Below, piece after piece: positions 17,948 through 27,960 of a DNA stretch of 64,000 nucleotides. The stretch lies in contig NZ_CP024848.1 in assembly GCF_003352005.1 (NCBI RefSeq), positions 257,001 to 321,000 on the forward strand, written 5' to 3'. Source of the DNA: Oceanobacillus zhaokaii. Its GTDB lineage: Bacteria > Bacillota > Bacilli > Bacillales > Amphibacillaceae. A program made the position numbers and the translations under genes. The notes below the pieces were generated by a model. That model ran no database searches. It had not been told where the DNA came from and saw nothing but the letters and a program-made list of their open reading frames with translations. Each line of letters starts with the position of its first letter. The first letter of the stretch is position 1.

Positions 17948-19222
17948 ATGGATAATGCATTTGAATTAAGTACAAATTATAATGTATTAGATTTAATCTG
18001 GAATAACACGACGGACGCCATTTTTACTTTGGGTCATGATGGTTCAGTAATGAATGCGAATCCAGCGTTTGAAGATATGCTTGGGTGGAAAATTGATGAG
18101 TTAAAAGGAATTGCATATCCTTCCTTTATTTTTGATATGACAATAGAAGAGCATCAAGAACTCTTATACCAATTAAGTGAAGGTCAAGACTTTCCATATA
18201 CAATAATGAAAAGGAAACATAAAGATGGAAAGATACTTGATATTTTAGCTTCTTATCGAGCGATAAATAATAAAGAAGTCCTTGCAGTAGGGATGTATAA
18301 GGATTTTACAGAGCAAATGTATATTCAACGAAAGCTAATGGAAAGTGAACACTGTTATCGCATGCTTGTAGAATATTTACCAGAAACTATTATAAAACAG
18401 CGCGATGGAAGAATTGATTTTGTGAATTCATCTGGAGTGCAATTATTCGGCAGGAAACAACGGGAAGATATTATTGGTTATTCTATCTGGGATTTTGTAT
18501 CAAGTAAACGAAGTGAAGAAATTAAAAATATCATTGATACTGTTTATAATCATAGTGATTGGAGTAACCCAAAAATAATTGTGGATAAATTAATTAGAGA
18601 TGACGGAAAAGAGATTTTTACAGAAATTAAAATAATCCCGATTGGTAGCAAAGAGGAACCCGATATTCAAATCGTTATTAGAGATGTTACCGAAAAGAAA
18701 AGGTATGAGTCCAGGTTGGAGTATTTGGCATATCATGATCCTTTAACAGGGTTAAAAAATAGACGGATATTCACAAAAATTCTTACAGATTCAATTGAAG
18801 AGGCGAGAGAAGCAAAAGAAAAAGTTGCTTTATTGTATATTGATATTGACAAATTTAAGTCAATAAATGACACCTTTGGTCATGATGTTGGAGACGAATT
18901 GCTTAAACTATTTGCTAATAGACTAAAATCCTCTGTTCGTGAAAAAGATGTACTCTGTCGAGTAGGTGGAGATGAATTTCTAGTAATACTGAAAAATATT
19001 GAGGGCGAGGAACAAATAACCAATATTACGAAAAGGATGCATGTAGCTTTCCAAGAACCTTACGAAATAAAGGGTACGATACTGAATGCGACTTCTAGTA
19101 TAGGTATTTCTGTATTTCCAGAAGATGGATTGAAAGGAAGATCTTTGATACACCGTGCAGACCAGGCTTTATATAGGGCTAAAGAGCAAAGGAATCAATA
19201 CTTATTCTATGAAAAAAATTAA
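17948..19222 (+). CDS. PAS-PAS-GGDEF diguanylate cyclase
   Basis: 424 residues. Two PAS domains (about 5-115 and 125-245, the second ending IVIRDVTEKKRYE) precede a GGDEF domain (about 250-424): DPLTGLKNRR, DIDKFKSINDTFGHDVGDELL and an intact CRVGGDEFLVIL. The inhibitory site RxxD (REKD) sits exactly five residues before GGDEF, so product feedback is likely. Makes cyclic di-GMP in the cytosol; no membrane segment is present, so the cue is intracellular. ATG at 17948 is 8 nt after AGGTGG. A remnant of an EAL protein lies just upstream. Confidence 0.9.
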   Translation: MDNAFELSTNYNVLDLIWNNTTDAIFTLGHDGSVMNANPAFEDMLGWKIDELKGIAYPSFIFDMTIEEHQELLYQLSEGQDFPYTIMKRKHKDGKILDILASYRAINNKEVLAVGMYKDFTEQMYIQRKLMESEHCYRMLVEYLPETIIKQRDGRIDFVNSSGVQLFGRKQREDIIGYSIWDFVSSKRSEEIKNIIDTVYNHSDWSNPKIIVDKLIRDDGKEIFTEIKIIPIGSKEEPDIQIVIRDVTEKKRYESRLEYLAYHDPLTGLKNRRIFTKILTDSIEEAREAKEKVALLYIDIDKFKSINDTFGHDVGDELLKLFANRLKSSVREKDVLCRVGGDEFLVILKNIEGEEQITNITKRMHVAFQEPYEIKGTILNATSSIGISVFPEDGLKGRSLIHRADQALYRAKEQRNQYLFYEKN

Positions 19223-19290
19223 ATTGGCAATACCTTTATAAGCAAACGCCAGTCAACGATACATTCATCTGTTCGTGGACTTTATAGGAG

Positions 19291-19332
19291 AGATATAATG
19301 ACTAATTAATTTTTAATAGAATAGTCATATCT
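19291..19332 (+). promoter_or_regulatory. Inverted repeat upstream of rpiA
   Basis: AGATATAATGACTA and TAGTCATATCT face one another across a 17-nt A+T spacer, 60 nt before the rpiA start. It could be an operator or a 5' UTR hairpin; no promoter is obvious beside it. Confidence 0.4.
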
Positions 19333-19391
19333 AAACCTAAGAAGTGGTCATATATAAGAAGGACAACATAAAGATAAAGGAGGGAAAGAAC

Positions 19392-20060
19392 TTGAATGAA
19401 AAAAAAATAGTTGGTGAAAAAGCGGTAGAATTCATAAAAGATGGTATGGTGGTAGGTCTTGGCACAGGAACAACTGTATATTATTCAATCATTAAACTGG
19501 GGAAATTAGTTAAAGAAGGACTTAATATTCAAGGAATTCCTACCTCTGTACAAACAGAGGAATTAGCTAAACAGTTAGGGATCCCACTAGTAAGCTGCAA
19601 TGAAGTAGAGCAAATTGATGTCGCGATTGATGGGGCTGATGAAGTTAATTCTGATTTAGATTTGATTAAGGGCGGAGGTGGCGCTCTTCTAAGAGAGAAA
19701 ATAATTGCCAAGGCAGCAAACAAGTTTATTGTAGTAGCGACACCTTCTAAAATGGTAGGTAATTTAGGGTCATTTCAGCTTCCGGTAGAAGTTGCTCCGT
19801 TTGGTGTTGAATTAACAGAGAAACATATCCGGAAATATGGAATTAACCCTATTCTCCGTCAGATTGAGGGTAATCCATATAAGACCGATAATGGTAACTA
19901 TATTTTTGATTGCAGCTTTCCAGATTCATTAAACGTAAAGGAACTAGAAGAAAAGCTTAACCTGATTCCAGGAGTAGTTGAAAATGGTTTATTTATCAAT
20001 ATGACGGACATTGTCGTTTCATTAGATGATGAAAAAAATATTGTATTAATAGAAAGATAG
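19392..20060 (+). CDS. rpiA: Ribose-5-phosphate isomerase A
   Basis: 222 residues. Signature motifs GLGTGTTVYYSI, DGADEV and KGGGGALLREK are complete, with the catalytic Asp and Glu in place. It interconverts ribose 5-phosphate and ribulose 5-phosphate in the cytosol. TTG at 19392 is 6 nt after AAAGGAGGG and gives the family length; an in-frame GTG/ATG at 19344 would add a non-conserved extension. Starts the block of pentose-phosphate genes but is separated from zwf by 377 nt holding a promoter. Confidence 0.93.
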   Translation: MNEKKIVGEKAVEFIKDGMVVGLGTGTTVYYSIIKLGKLVKEGLNIQGIPTSVQTEELAKQLGIPLVSCNEVEQIDVAIDGADEVNSDLDLIKGGGGALLREKIIAKAANKFIVVATPSKMVGNLGSFQLPVEVAPFGVELTEKHIRKYGINPILRQIEGNPYKTDNGNYIFDCSFPDSLNVKELEEKLNLIPGVVENGLFINMTDIVVSLDDEKNIVLIER

Positions 20061-20185
20061 AATGCCTAACAAATAAATTAATGAAACGTCCAGTCGTAAC
20101 GATAATTCAAGTGGTGAAGGAAATTTTGATTTAAGCTGAACAAATCTTTGTAAATTCTTAGGTAGATATTAAGAAGTTATTATTA

Positions 20186-20366
20186 TTGACAGATTTGTGA
20201 ACAAGTGTTATATTTATATTGAATTAAAGATAAATCAAATTGTAATATATGAATTGATATAAAATGGTTCATATCTACAAAAGGGGATGGGATAAAAGAG
20301 GGTTAACTAGATTAATTTTTCAAAATCTCAACTATTTTTTTAATTTGTTATTTCGAATTAGAGATA
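20186..20366 (+). promoter_or_regulatory. zwf promoter region with MarR-type inverted-repeat operator
   Basis: TTGACA (20186-20191), 17 nt, TATATT (20209-20214). Further down, 20349-20366 is an 18-bp near palindrome, TATTTCGAATTAGAGATA, whose reverse complement matches the boxes before the azoreductase-like gene (37571) and GPH symporter (39208). A second promoter near 20318-20346 is possible but weak. The rest of the 20061-20437 gap shows nothing else. Confidence 0.65.
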
Positions 20367-20437
20367 TATCAATTATATACAAATGAAAACCTGACGTTGA
20401 ATCTCATGCAGGTTGATGAATAGAAAGGAGAGAAAAA

Positions 20438-21928
20438 ATGATGGATAATATGACCTTTGTGTTATTTGGTGGAACAGGTGATTTAGCAAAAAGAAAAATA
20501 TATCCAGCTTTATACAATTTATTCCTTGAAGGTAAAATGCCTAAAACCTTTTCTATTATTGGATTAGGAAGAGGAGATATGACCGAGGAGCAATTTCATA
20601 AAGGCGTAGAAAATTCTATTCACACATTTTCCAGGCACTTGTCAGAAAATGACTTTAAGATAAAAGCGTTTTTAAATACCATTCGATACAGTCAGTTTGA
20701 TGCAAACACCATGGATGATTATCAACGTTTATTGAAGCTTGTTAAAGACAGAGAAAATGAGCTAAACATTCCAGAAAATAGATTGTTTTATCTTTCTGTA
20801 TCTCCTGTTTTCTTTGACACGATTGCACTAAACATTAAACAGAGTGGATTAGGAACTACAACAGGTTGGAAAAAACTCATTATTGAAAAGCCGTTTGGGC
20901 ATGATTTGAAGTCGGCACGTGAACTAAATAGTAAACTTAGCAACGCCTTTAAAGAAGACGAAATTTATCGAATTGACCACTACCTTGGTAAGCCGATGGT
21001 TCGTAACATAGAAGCCTTGGAATTTGCAAATCCAGTTTTACAAGCTTTATGGAATAACAAATTCATTGCGAATGTTCAAATTACTGCAAGTGAAACAGTA
21101 GGTGTTGAGCAAAGGGCTGGCTATTATGATCAGGCTGGTGCAATACGTGATATGTTCCAAAATCATATGCTCCAATTGCTGATGATGACAGCTATGCACT
21201 CGCCAAAACAAATAGGTGCTAATGAGATACGTGAGGAAAAAAGAAAAGTGCTGGAAGCTCTTCGCCCATTAAATAAGGATGAAGTTGAACAAAACGTTGT
21301 AAGAGGACAATATGGTGCTGGAGTGGTGGATAACGAAAATGTTTCTGGGTATAAAGACGAACCAGGAGTTGCAATAAACTCCCAGACGGATACATTTATA
21401 GCTGCACGCTTATGGATTGATAATCCGGATTGGAGTGGTGTTCCATTCTATATTCGTACAGGGAAGAAGATGAGAGAAAAATCTACACGTATTGTAGTAG
21501 AGTTTAAGAAAAGTGGAGATGAACTTTACCTGAATGAGGATTCAAACCAGCTTGTGATCGAAATTAATCCAAATGAGGCTGTTACCTTACACTTAAACAG
21601 TAAAAATCCGATTAATGGTCATATGGAATCTATGGACGTAGAATATGTTTCTGAACAATCGGATGTACCTGATGGCTATGAATTATTAATCTATGATGCT
21701 CTCCTGGGAGATTCCACATATTTTGCACACTGGAATGAAGTGGAATTAGCCTGGAATTGGGTACAGCCAATACTTGATGCATTTGAGGAAAATCGAATTC
21801 CGCTTCATGAGTACGAACCAGGATTAAACGGACCAGAAGCAGCACATCGTCTCTTAGAAGAGGATGGATTTAAATGGTCGTTAGACAAACCAACAGTAAA
21901 AGAAAAAGAATTAGTGCTCCAAGCATAA
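20438..21928 (+). CDS. zwf: Glucose-6-phosphate 1-dehydrogenase
   Basis: 496 residues, full length. NADP-binding GGTGDLAKRK at the N-terminus, substrate motif RIDHYLGKPMVRN with the catalytic His region, and the C-terminal EYEPGLNGPEAAHRLLEEDGFKW. Oxidises glucose 6-phosphate to 6-phosphogluconolactone and makes NADPH, the first step of the oxidative pentose phosphate pathway. No separate 6-phosphogluconolactonase is seen in this window. ATG after GAAAGGAGAG. Leads a colinear zwf-tkt-gnd-tal-pgi run and carries an operator in its leader. Confidence 0.95.
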   Translation: MMDNMTFVLFGGTGDLAKRKIYPALYNLFLEGKMPKTFSIIGLGRGDMTEEQFHKGVENSIHTFSRHLSENDFKIKAFLNTIRYSQFDANTMDDYQRLLKLVKDRENELNIPENRLFYLSVSPVFFDTIALNIKQSGLGTTTGWKKLIIEKPFGHDLKSARELNSKLSNAFKEDEIYRIDHYLGKPMVRNIEALEFANPVLQALWNNKFIANVQITASETVGVEQRAGYYDQAGAIRDMFQNHMLQLLMMTAMHSPKQIGANEIREEKRKVLEALRPLNKDEVEQNVVRGQYGAGVVDNENVSGYKDEPGVAINSQTDTFIAARLWIDNPDWSGVPFYIRTGKKMREKSTRIVVEFKKSGDELYLNEDSNQLVIEINPNEAVTLHLNSKNPINGHMESMDVEYVSEQSDVPDGYELLIYDALLGDSTYFAHWNEVELAWNWVQPILDAFEENRIPLHEYEPGLNGPEAAHRLLEEDGFKWSLDKPTVKEKELVLQA

Positions 21929-21955
21929 TTTATTGTAAATAAAGGAGAAAAAAAC

Positions 21956-23974
21956 ATGACATCAATCGAAACGAAAAACAATGTCGAATCTTTAGCAATA
22001 AATACAATTCGTACACTATCTATCGATGCTGTTAATCGTGCGAACTCTGGGCATCCAGGCTTACCAATGGGTGCGGCACCAAGTGCATATGCACTTTGGG
22101 CGAATCATCTGAAACATAATCCAAACCATTCCAAATGGTTTAATAGAGATCGGTTTGTCCTATCTGCAGGACATGGTTCGAGTCTCTTATATAGTCTGCT
22201 GCACTTATTTGGATATAACGTATCGATAGAGGATTTGAAAAGCTTCCGTAAATTAAACAGTAAAACACCAGGTCATCCTGAATTTGGTCATACAGATGGC
22301 GTGGAAGCTACAACAGGTCCTCTTGGTCAAGGGATTGCAAATGCGGTAGGTATGGCAATGGCGGAAGCTCATTTAGCTGCCAAATTTAATAAAGAAGGTT
22401 TTCCAGTTGTTAATCATCACACGTATGCCTTAGTCGGTGACGGGGATTTAATGGAAGGAATCTCATATGAGGCAATGTCGATGGCAGGTCATATGAAACT
22501 AGGGAAATTAATTGTACTATACGATTCCAACGATATCTCTTTAGATGGCAATTTGAATCTATCATTCGCAGAAAATATTCAAAAAAGAGCAGAAGCGCAA
22601 AACTGGCATTATTTACGAGTAGAAAACGGTAATAGTGCACGTGATATTACAGAAGCGATTGCTTTAGCAAAGCAAAATACAGTGCAGCCTACTATTATCG
22701 AAGTAAGATCTATTATTGGGTACGGCAGCCCGAAGGTTGCTGGGACTAGTAACGCACACGGTGCTCCACTAGGATTAGAAGAAGCAAAAGTAACAAAAGC
22801 AAGTTATGGCTGGAATTATGAAGAAGAATTTTTCGTTCCAGAAGAAGTTAAAGCACACTTCAACGAATTAAAACAAAAAGGTGAAGCAAGAGAGAGCGAC
22901 TGGAATACGCTACTTCAATCTTATAAAGAGGCTTACCCAGAATTAGCAAAAGAATTAGAAGATGCAATAACTGGGAAGGTATTAATTGAGGCAAAAGATA
23001 TCTTGACTTTTGACAGTGAAAAAGCAGTATCGACTCGCGTTGCAAGTGGGCAATCAATCAATCACTTTATGCAAAAAGTTTCTTCTATTTTTGGAGGAAG
23101 TGCTGATCTTTCTAATTCAACAATGACAGATATAAAGAATGAAGAAAAATTTGCGGTAGAATCTTACGCAGGAAAGAACATCTATTTTGGTGTCCGTGAA
23201 CACGCAATGGGAGCTGCAGCGAATGGGATGGCACAGCATGGTGGGGTTAAACCATTTGTTAGTACTTTCTTTGTATTCAATGACTACTTGCGCCCATCTA
23301 TTCGGTTAGCAGCAATTCAAAAATTACCAGTGACCTATGTATTTACTCATGATTCTATTGCAGTAGGAGAAGATGGTCCAACACATGAACCAGTTGAACA
23401 TTTAACTGCATTACGCGCGATACCAGGACTAACAGTTATTCGTCCAACAGATGCAAATGAAACTGCTAGTGCGTGGGGGTATAGTTTAGGTAAAGCAGAT
23501 GGTCCAGTAGCTCTTGTATTAAGCCGACAAAACTTACCTGTTTTTGAGGAAACGAAGGCAAATATCGATAATGTTTCAAAAGGTGCATATGTATTAACAG
23601 AAACAAACGATCAGCCCGAAATTATTTTACTTGCTACGGGTTCTGAGGTTTCATTAGCTGTAAATGCGAAACAAGAACTTGAAAAGAATGATGTTTCCGT
23701 ACGTGTTGTAGCTATGCCAAGCTGGGAACTGTTCAATGGTCAATCAGAAGAATATAAGGAGCAAGTGCTTCCTTCTTCGGTTACAAAAAGAGTCGCAATT
23801 GAAATGGGAATATCTCTAGGCTGGGATCGATATGTAGGACCTAATGGAAAAATAATCTCGATTGATACATTTGGTGCTTCTGGAACAGGTGCATCAGTAA
23901 TGGAATACTTTGGATTTACAACAGAAAATGTTGTACAAACAGCGAATAGTTTGTTTGGTAAACAAAATAACTAA
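21956..23974 (+). CDS. tkt: Transketolase
   Basis: 672 residues. Thiamine pyrophosphate motif [13 protein letters not shown]...[17 protein letters not shown] near the N-terminus, and transketolase signature [17 protein letters not shown]. Moves two-carbon units between sugar phosphates in the non-oxidative branch. The C-terminal domain is complete. 27 nt after zwf with AAAGGAG, and 23 nt before gnd, so one operon. Confidence 0.95.
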   Translation: MTSIETKNNVESLAINTIRTLSIDAVNRANSGHPGLPMGAAPSAYALWANHLKHNPNHSKWFNRDRFVLSAGHGSSLLYSLLHLFGYNVSIEDLKSFRKLNSKTPGHPEFGHTDGVEATTGPLGQGIANAVGMAMAEAHLAAKFNKEGFPVVNHHTYALVGDGDLMEGISYEAMSMAGHMKLGKLIVLYDSNDISLDGNLNLSFAENIQKRAEAQNWHYLRVENGNSARDITEAIALAKQNTVQPTIIEVRSIIGYGSPKVAGTSNAHGAPLGLEEAKVTKASYGWNYEEEFFVPEEVKAHFNELKQKGEARESDWNTLLQSYKEAYPELAKELEDAITGKVLIEAKDILTFDSEKAVSTRVASGQSINHFMQKVSSIFGGSADLSNSTMTDIKNEEKFAVESYAGKNIYFGVREHAMGAAANGMAQHGGVKPFVSTFFVFNDYLRPSIRLAAIQKLPVTYVFTHDSIAVGEDGPTHEPVEHLTALRAIPGLTVIRPTDANETASAWGYSLGKADGPVALVLSRQNLPVFEETKANIDNVSKGAYVLTETNDQPEIILLATGSEVSLAVNAKQELEKNDVSVRVVAMPSWELFNGQSEEYKEQVLPSSVTKRVAIEMGISLGWDRYVGPNGKIISIDTFGASGTGASVMEYFGFTTENVVQTANSLFGKQNN

Positions 23975-23997
23975 TATTTTATTTGGAGGGAACTAAC

Positions 23998-24897
23998 ATG
24001 CAAGTTGGATTAATTGGCTTAGGTAAAATGGGGTTAAATCTAGGTAAAAACTTAATCGATCACAACCATCAAGTGGTAGCATATGATTTGAATCCTGAAG
24101 CTGTTACCGAATTACAAGACTATGGTGCGAAAGGAACAAATGAGTTAGGGAAACTTTTTAATTCGCTAGATAAACCAAGAGTACTTTGGGTTATGGTGCC
24201 ACATAATGCAGTAGATTCCGTACTTGGCGAAATCACACCACTTCTAGAAAAAGGGGATATCGTGATAGATGCTGGAAACTCACATTACAAGGAATCAATT
24301 CGCCGCTACAATCAGTTAAAGGAAACAGGTGTACATTTCATGGATGCTGGAACTTCCGGTGGAATGGAAGGTGCTCGTAATGGAGCTAACTATATGATTG
24401 GTGGCGACGAGGAAGCATGGAAGGTCGTAGAACCAATTATCCGGGATACAGCTGTAGAAAAAGGATACATTTTTACAAATAAAGCTGGTGGAGGTCACTT
24501 CCTTAAGATGGTTCATAATGGAATCGAATATGGGATGATGGCAGCAATTGGTGAAGGATTTGAAATTCTAGAAAAAAGTGAATTTGATTATGACTACGAA
24601 AAAGTAGCTAGCGTTTGGAACAATGGTTCAGTAATTCGTTCATGGTTAATGGAATTAACGGAAAATGCTTTCTCAAAAGATGCAAAACTAGATGACATTC
24701 AGGGAATTATGCATTCTTCAGGAGAAGGTAAATGGACATTAGAAACTGCATTAGATCTTCAAACTGCAACGCCAGTTATCGCGATGTCTTTATTAATGCG
24801 TTATCGTTCACTTGATAATGATACCTTTACTGGTAAAGTCGTAGCAGCTCTTCGTAATGAATTTGGTGGACATGCTGTTGAAAAAAGTAATAAGTAA
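23998..24897 (+). CDS. 6-phosphogluconate dehydrogenase, short (YqeC/Gnd) type
   Basis: 299 residues, the decarboxylating short form rather than the 468-residue dimeric form. GLGKMGLNLGKNL is the dinucleotide site; DAGNSHYKES, GGMEGARNGANYMIGG and KMVHNGIEYGMM carry the substrate and catalytic residues (Lys and Asn). It makes ribulose 5-phosphate and CO2. The residue after the second beta-strand is Asp (AYDLNPEAV), which usually means NAD rather than NADP preference; that is inference. ATG 23998 follows TTGGAGGG. Two in the operon would be missing: pgl and rpe. Confidence 0.88.
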   Translation: MQVGLIGLGKMGLNLGKNLIDHNHQVVAYDLNPEAVTELQDYGAKGTNELGKLFNSLDKPRVLWVMVPHNAVDSVLGEITPLLEKGDIVIDAGNSHYKESIRRYNQLKETGVHFMDAGTSGGMEGARNGANYMIGGDEEAWKVVEPIIRDTAVEKGYIFTNKAGGGHFLKMVHNGIEYGMMAAIGEGFEILEKSEFDYDYEKVASVWNNGSVIRSWLMELTENAFSKDAKLDDIQGIMHSSGEGKWTLETALDLQTATPVIAMSLLMRYRSLDNDTFTGKVVAALRNEFGGHAVEKSNK

Positions 24898-24916
24898 ATG
24901 AAAGAACAAAAGCACA

Positions 24917-25043
24917 AGCGCCCGTTTAGCGACGTACGGACTGGACTGAGCCGTAGGAGATAAAGGAAACACGATGAGCGTAAGCGAATCGATGTTGACT
25001 TATCGTACGGAGGTGAAGGAAGTCTCGCTAGTCGCTGGGCGCT
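24917..25043 (+). repeat. GC-rich structured element between gnd and tal
   Basis: About 127 nt whose base composition is far richer in G+C than its surroundings. Its ends are complementary: AGCGCCCGTTTAGCGAC at the left pairs with GTCGCTGGGCGCT at the right, leaving an interior with CGTACGG twice and GGAGATAAAGGAAACACGA. No open frame. It resembles a REP-like or noncoding RNA-like element; only one copy is in the window. It splits gnd from tal and could act on message stability. Confidence 0.6.
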
Positions 25044-25152
25044 GGACTGGACGTGGCTTCTCCTGTCAAGGGTATTAAATTTGGGAAATATTTTATACTT
25101 TCCTATTCTATAGAAAACTAAAATACTTATATAAAAATGGAGGAATTTAATC

Positions 25153-25821
25153 ATGAAATTTTTTATCGATACTGCAAATTTAGAAGATATTAAGAAAGCT
25201 TATAAAATAGGAGTTTTATCTGGAGTTACAACAAACCCGTCTTTAGTAGCTAAAGAGGGAGTTAAATTTGAAGATCGTATTGAAGAAATTTTGCAAGCTG
25301 TACCTGAGGTTGAATCAGTTTCTGCAGAGGTTACTCCTGATGCAACAACTGCTGAAGAAATGATTGCACAAGCTGAGGAACTAATTAAAATCAATGGCGG
25401 AGATAAAAACATTACAATTAAAGTACCAATGACAATCGCTGGATTAGAAGCAACTCGATACTTGTCTAAAAAAGGTGTCAAAACGAATGTAACTCTTATC
25501 TTCACAGTAAACCAAGCACTTTTAGCTGCTCGTGCAGGTGCAACTTATGTATCCCCATTCTTAGGACGCTTGGATGATATTTCTGAAGATGGTGTTCAAT
25601 TAGTGGCTAAGATTGCAGAGCTATTCCGCATTCATAACTTAGATGCACAAATCATTGCAGCATCTGTTCGTCATCCAGACCATGTAACTCGTGTTGCGAT
25701 GGCAGGAGCGCATATCGCTACTGTTCCATATTCCGTGATCGAACAGCTAACTAAGCATCCATTGACAGACCAAGGAATTGAAAAGTTTGCAGCGGATTGG
25801 GAAAAAGCAGTTAAAAACTAA
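25153..25821 (+). CDS. tal: Transaldolase, small (TalC/MipB) type
   Basis: 222 residues, a TIM barrel of the short transaldolase/fructose-6-phosphate aldolase group. [14 protein letters not shown] opening, [13 protein letters not shown], and the Schiff-base lysine in ITIKVPMT. C-terminal [12 protein letters not shown] is typical. Links erythrose 4-phosphate, sedoheptulose 7-phosphate, fructose 6-phosphate and glyceraldehyde 3-phosphate. ATG after TGGAGG. Separated from gnd by the structured element. Confidence 0.93.
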   Translation: MKFFIDTANLEDIKKAYKIGVLSGVTTNPSLVAKEGVKFEDRIEEILQAVPEVESVSAEVTPDATTAEEMIAQAEELIKINGGDKNITIKVPMTIAGLEATRYLSKKGVKTNVTLIFTVNQALLAARAGATYVSPFLGRLDDISEDGVQLVAKIAELFRIHNLDAQIIAASVRHPDHVTRVAMAGAHIATVPYSVIEQLTKHPLTDQGIEKFAADWEKAVKN

Positions 25822-25832
25822 TATCAATTAAA

Positions 25833-25863
25833 CGGTGCAATCAGCAATTTAGTGATTGTACCG
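25833..25863 (+). other. Hairpin between tal and pgi
   Basis: Stem CGGTGCAATCA / TGATTGTACCG with a 9-nt loop and no T-run. Perhaps a processing or stability element within the operon rather than a terminator. Confidence 0.5.
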
Positions 25864-25886
25864 AACAAACTTTGGAGGGTATTCAT

Positions 25887-27224
25887 ATGACAATTTCATT
25901 TGATTATACAAATGCTTTACCATTTTTAAAACAAAACGAGATTGATAACTTAACAGAACAAGTAAAAGTCGCACATGATATGCTTCACAATCAAAAAGGA
26001 CCAGGATCTGATTATCACGGTTGGGTTGAATTGCCAAACAATTATGATATGGATGAATTCTCAAGAATCAAAAAAGCTGCTGACAGAATCCGCAGTAATT
26101 CAGAAGCACTTGTTGTAATTGGGATAGGTGGATCATACCTGGGGGCTAGAGCGGCAATTGAAGGACTTTCCCATACATTCCATAACCAAATGGATGGGAA
26201 TACACAAATATATTTTGCAGGACAAAATATCAGCTCTAAATATATCACTCAATTACTTGAATTATTAGAAGGAAAAGATTTCTCGATTAATGTTATCTCG
26301 AAATCTGGTACTACAACAGAGCCAGCTGTTGCCTTCCGTATTTTCCGTGATTATATGGAGAAGAAATATACGAAAGAGGAAATGAAGGAACGGATTTATA
26401 TTACAACGGATAAAGAAAAGGGCGCATTAAAACAATTAGCTGAAGAAGAAGGATATGAAACATTTGTTATTCCTGATAGTGTAGGTGGAAGATTTTCTGT
26501 ATTAACAGCTGTAGGTCTTTTGCCGATTGCAGCAGCAGGACTTGATATCGACAAAATGATGGAGGGAGCAGCGGCTGCGGCTAAGAAATACAATAATTCA
26601 GATCTTGCAACGAATGAAAGCTATCAATATGCTGCCGTCAGAAATGCACTCTATCGTAAAGGAAAGTCAATAGAGCTTTTGGTCAATTACGAGCCATCCC
26701 TTCATTATGTGTCCGAATGGTGGAAGCAACTATTTGGAGAAAGTGAAGGAAAAGATCAAAAAGGCTTATTCCCTGCATCTGTAGATTTTTCAACCGACTT
26801 GCATTCAATGGGGCAATATGTTCAGGAAGGCCGACGTGACTTGATAGAAACAGTTATTCAAGTGAAAGAACCAATTGCCCAATTAACCATTAATGAGGAT
26901 CCTGCAAATACTGACGGTTTAAATTTCCTTGCTGGAAAGACAATGGATGAAGTAAATAAAAAGGCATTTCAAGGTACAGTCCTCGCCCATGTAGATGGTG
27001 GAGTACCAAATTTAGTTGTCGAGTTAGATGAATTAAATGAATACACATTTGGTGAATTTGTATACTTCTTTGAAAAGGCAGTTGGAATAAGTGGATTATT
27101 AATGGGAGTTAACCCATTTGATCAGCCTGGAGTAGAAGCTTATAAAAAGAATATGTTTGCACTGCTTGGTAAACCAGGATATGAAGAAGAAAAGGAAGTA
27201 CTTCTGAAACGACTAAACAAGTAA
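25887..27224 (+). CDS. pgi: Glucose-6-phosphate isomerase
   Basis: 445 residues, the bacillar size. Signatures [26 protein letters not shown] and [14 protein letters not shown] are intact, with catalytic Glu and His in their normal surroundings. Interconverts glucose 6-phosphate and fructose 6-phosphate; in this operon it can return fructose 6-phosphate from tkt/tal to zwf, closing an oxidative cycle. ATG 25887 is 6 nt after GGAGGG; the upstream ATG (25872) has no site. Confidence 0.95.
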   Translation: MTISFDYTNALPFLKQNEIDNLTEQVKVAHDMLHNQKGPGSDYHGWVELPNNYDMDEFSRIKKAADRIRSNSEALVVIGIGGSYLGARAAIEGLSHTFHNQMDGNTQIYFAGQNISSKYITQLLELLEGKDFSINVISKSGTTTEPAVAFRIFRDYMEKKYTKEEMKERIYITTDKEKGALKQLAEEEGYETFVIPDSVGGRFSVLTAVGLLPIAAAGLDIDKMMEGAAAAAKKYNNSDLATNESYQYAAVRNALYRKGKSIELLVNYEPSLHYVSEWWKQLFGESEGKDQKGLFPASVDFSTDLHSMGQYVQEGRRDLIETVIQVKEPIAQLTINEDPANTDGLNFLAGKTMDEVNKKAFQGTVLAHVDGGVPNLVVELDELNEYTFGEFVYFFEKAVGISGLLMGVNPFDQPGVEAYKKNMFALLGKPGYEEEKEVLLKRLNK

Positions 27225-27257
27225 GCTTTCGGGGATAACAAAAAGGGGGGAAGTGAA

Positions 27258-27719
27258 ATGAATGTTATGGATGCAAAAGTAATTAACACAAAATATGGAA
27301 TGGAATTGTATTTTGATAACATAGAAAGTGTAGATGTTAAGGAAGTCCATTCCCCAACAGTTGAAAACCCTTTTTATGAAGTTCTAATTGGGGTAGAGTT
27401 TCTGCTTATGAAAGAGCGGAAATTTAATAAAATGAAAAATTATTTTTGGATAAGTATGAGCACTGATTTTAAAACGGTTAAAATTAAAGAATCCGACAAA
27501 GGAAACTTATTTGGTTTAAAGGATAATGGAGAAAAGGAAGCTACCAGAGAATTGCTTGGTGACTGGCTTATAAAGACAAGTTCATTTAAAAATGCAGTCA
27601 CTGAAATAATCAATAAACAAGAGTATCGGAAACCTTCAGAAACAGAGCATTTCCTGAAAAATCTCCTATATTTGAATTCGGGCGATATAAAAAATGCTTT
27701 TATAGAACAGTATAGCTGA
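27258..27719 (+). CDS. Uncharacterised 153-residue protein after pgi
   Basis: Soluble, mixed alpha/beta, no recognised motif. It begins MNVMDAKVINTKYGMELYFD and has a beta-rich first half with a K-rich segment (KERKFNKMKNYFWIS) and a helical C-terminus. AAGGGGGG precedes the ATG, and it is 33 nt after pgi, so it is likely part of the pgi operon; the terminator at 27734 ends it. No function can be proposed from sequence alone. Confidence 0.65.
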   Translation: MNVMDAKVINTKYGMELYFDNIESVDVKEVHSPTVENPFYEVLIGVEFLLMKERKFNKMKNYFWISMSTDFKTVKIKESDKGNLFGLKDNGEKEATRELLGDWLIKTSSFKNAVTEIINKQEYRKPSETEHFLKNLLYLNSGDIKNAFIEQYS

Positions 27720-27733
27720 TAAGATATAAGGGG

Positions 27734-27761
27734 AAGAGGATTGGTTATTACCAATCCTCTT
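27734..27761 (+). terminator. Rho-independent terminator of the pentose-phosphate operon
   Basis: AAGAGGATTGGT / ACCAATCCTCTT, tetranucleotide loop, then TCTATT. Strong stem 14 nt after the stop. Confidence 0.8.
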
Positions 27762-27770
27762 CTATTGCAG

Positions 27771-27853
27771 ATAAGAAAGTTTAATAACTTTCTTAACGAA
27801 TAAGTGCAACTAAGACTTTCACCCAAAGGCTTGGTAACAACCAATTTTTCTAA
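27771..27853 (+). repeat. Interspersed hairpin repeat, copy 1
   Basis: Two-part layout shared by all copies: a first A+T hairpin (TAAGAAAGT...ACTTTCTTA), then AATAAGTGCAACTAAG and a second block CACCCAAAGGCTTGG, ending TTTTTCT. It lies between the pgi-operon terminator and the marR promoter (TTGACA 27857-27862, TAAACT 27880-27885). Confidence 0.75.
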
Positions 27854-27856
27854 CAG

Positions 27857-27885
27857 TTGACATGAGGTTCAGCAAAAGATAAACT
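27857..27885 (+). promoter_or_regulatory. Promoter of the first marR gene
   Basis: TTGACA, 17-nt spacer, TAAACT. Immediately after repeat copy 1. Confidence 0.6.
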
Positions 27886-27960
27886 AGTTTTAATATGAAT
27901 TTGAGATATCTAAATTATATTCTTTATCTCATTCAGATAATATTTAAAGGAATTGATAAA

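Noticed and set aside
19392-27224. The tal/pgi block as a sulfoglycolytic (sulfo-TAL) operon
   Set aside because: Transaldolase, isomerase and dehydrogenases all look like housekeeping sugar-phosphate enzymes; no sulfoquinovosidase or sulfolactaldehyde enzyme is present.
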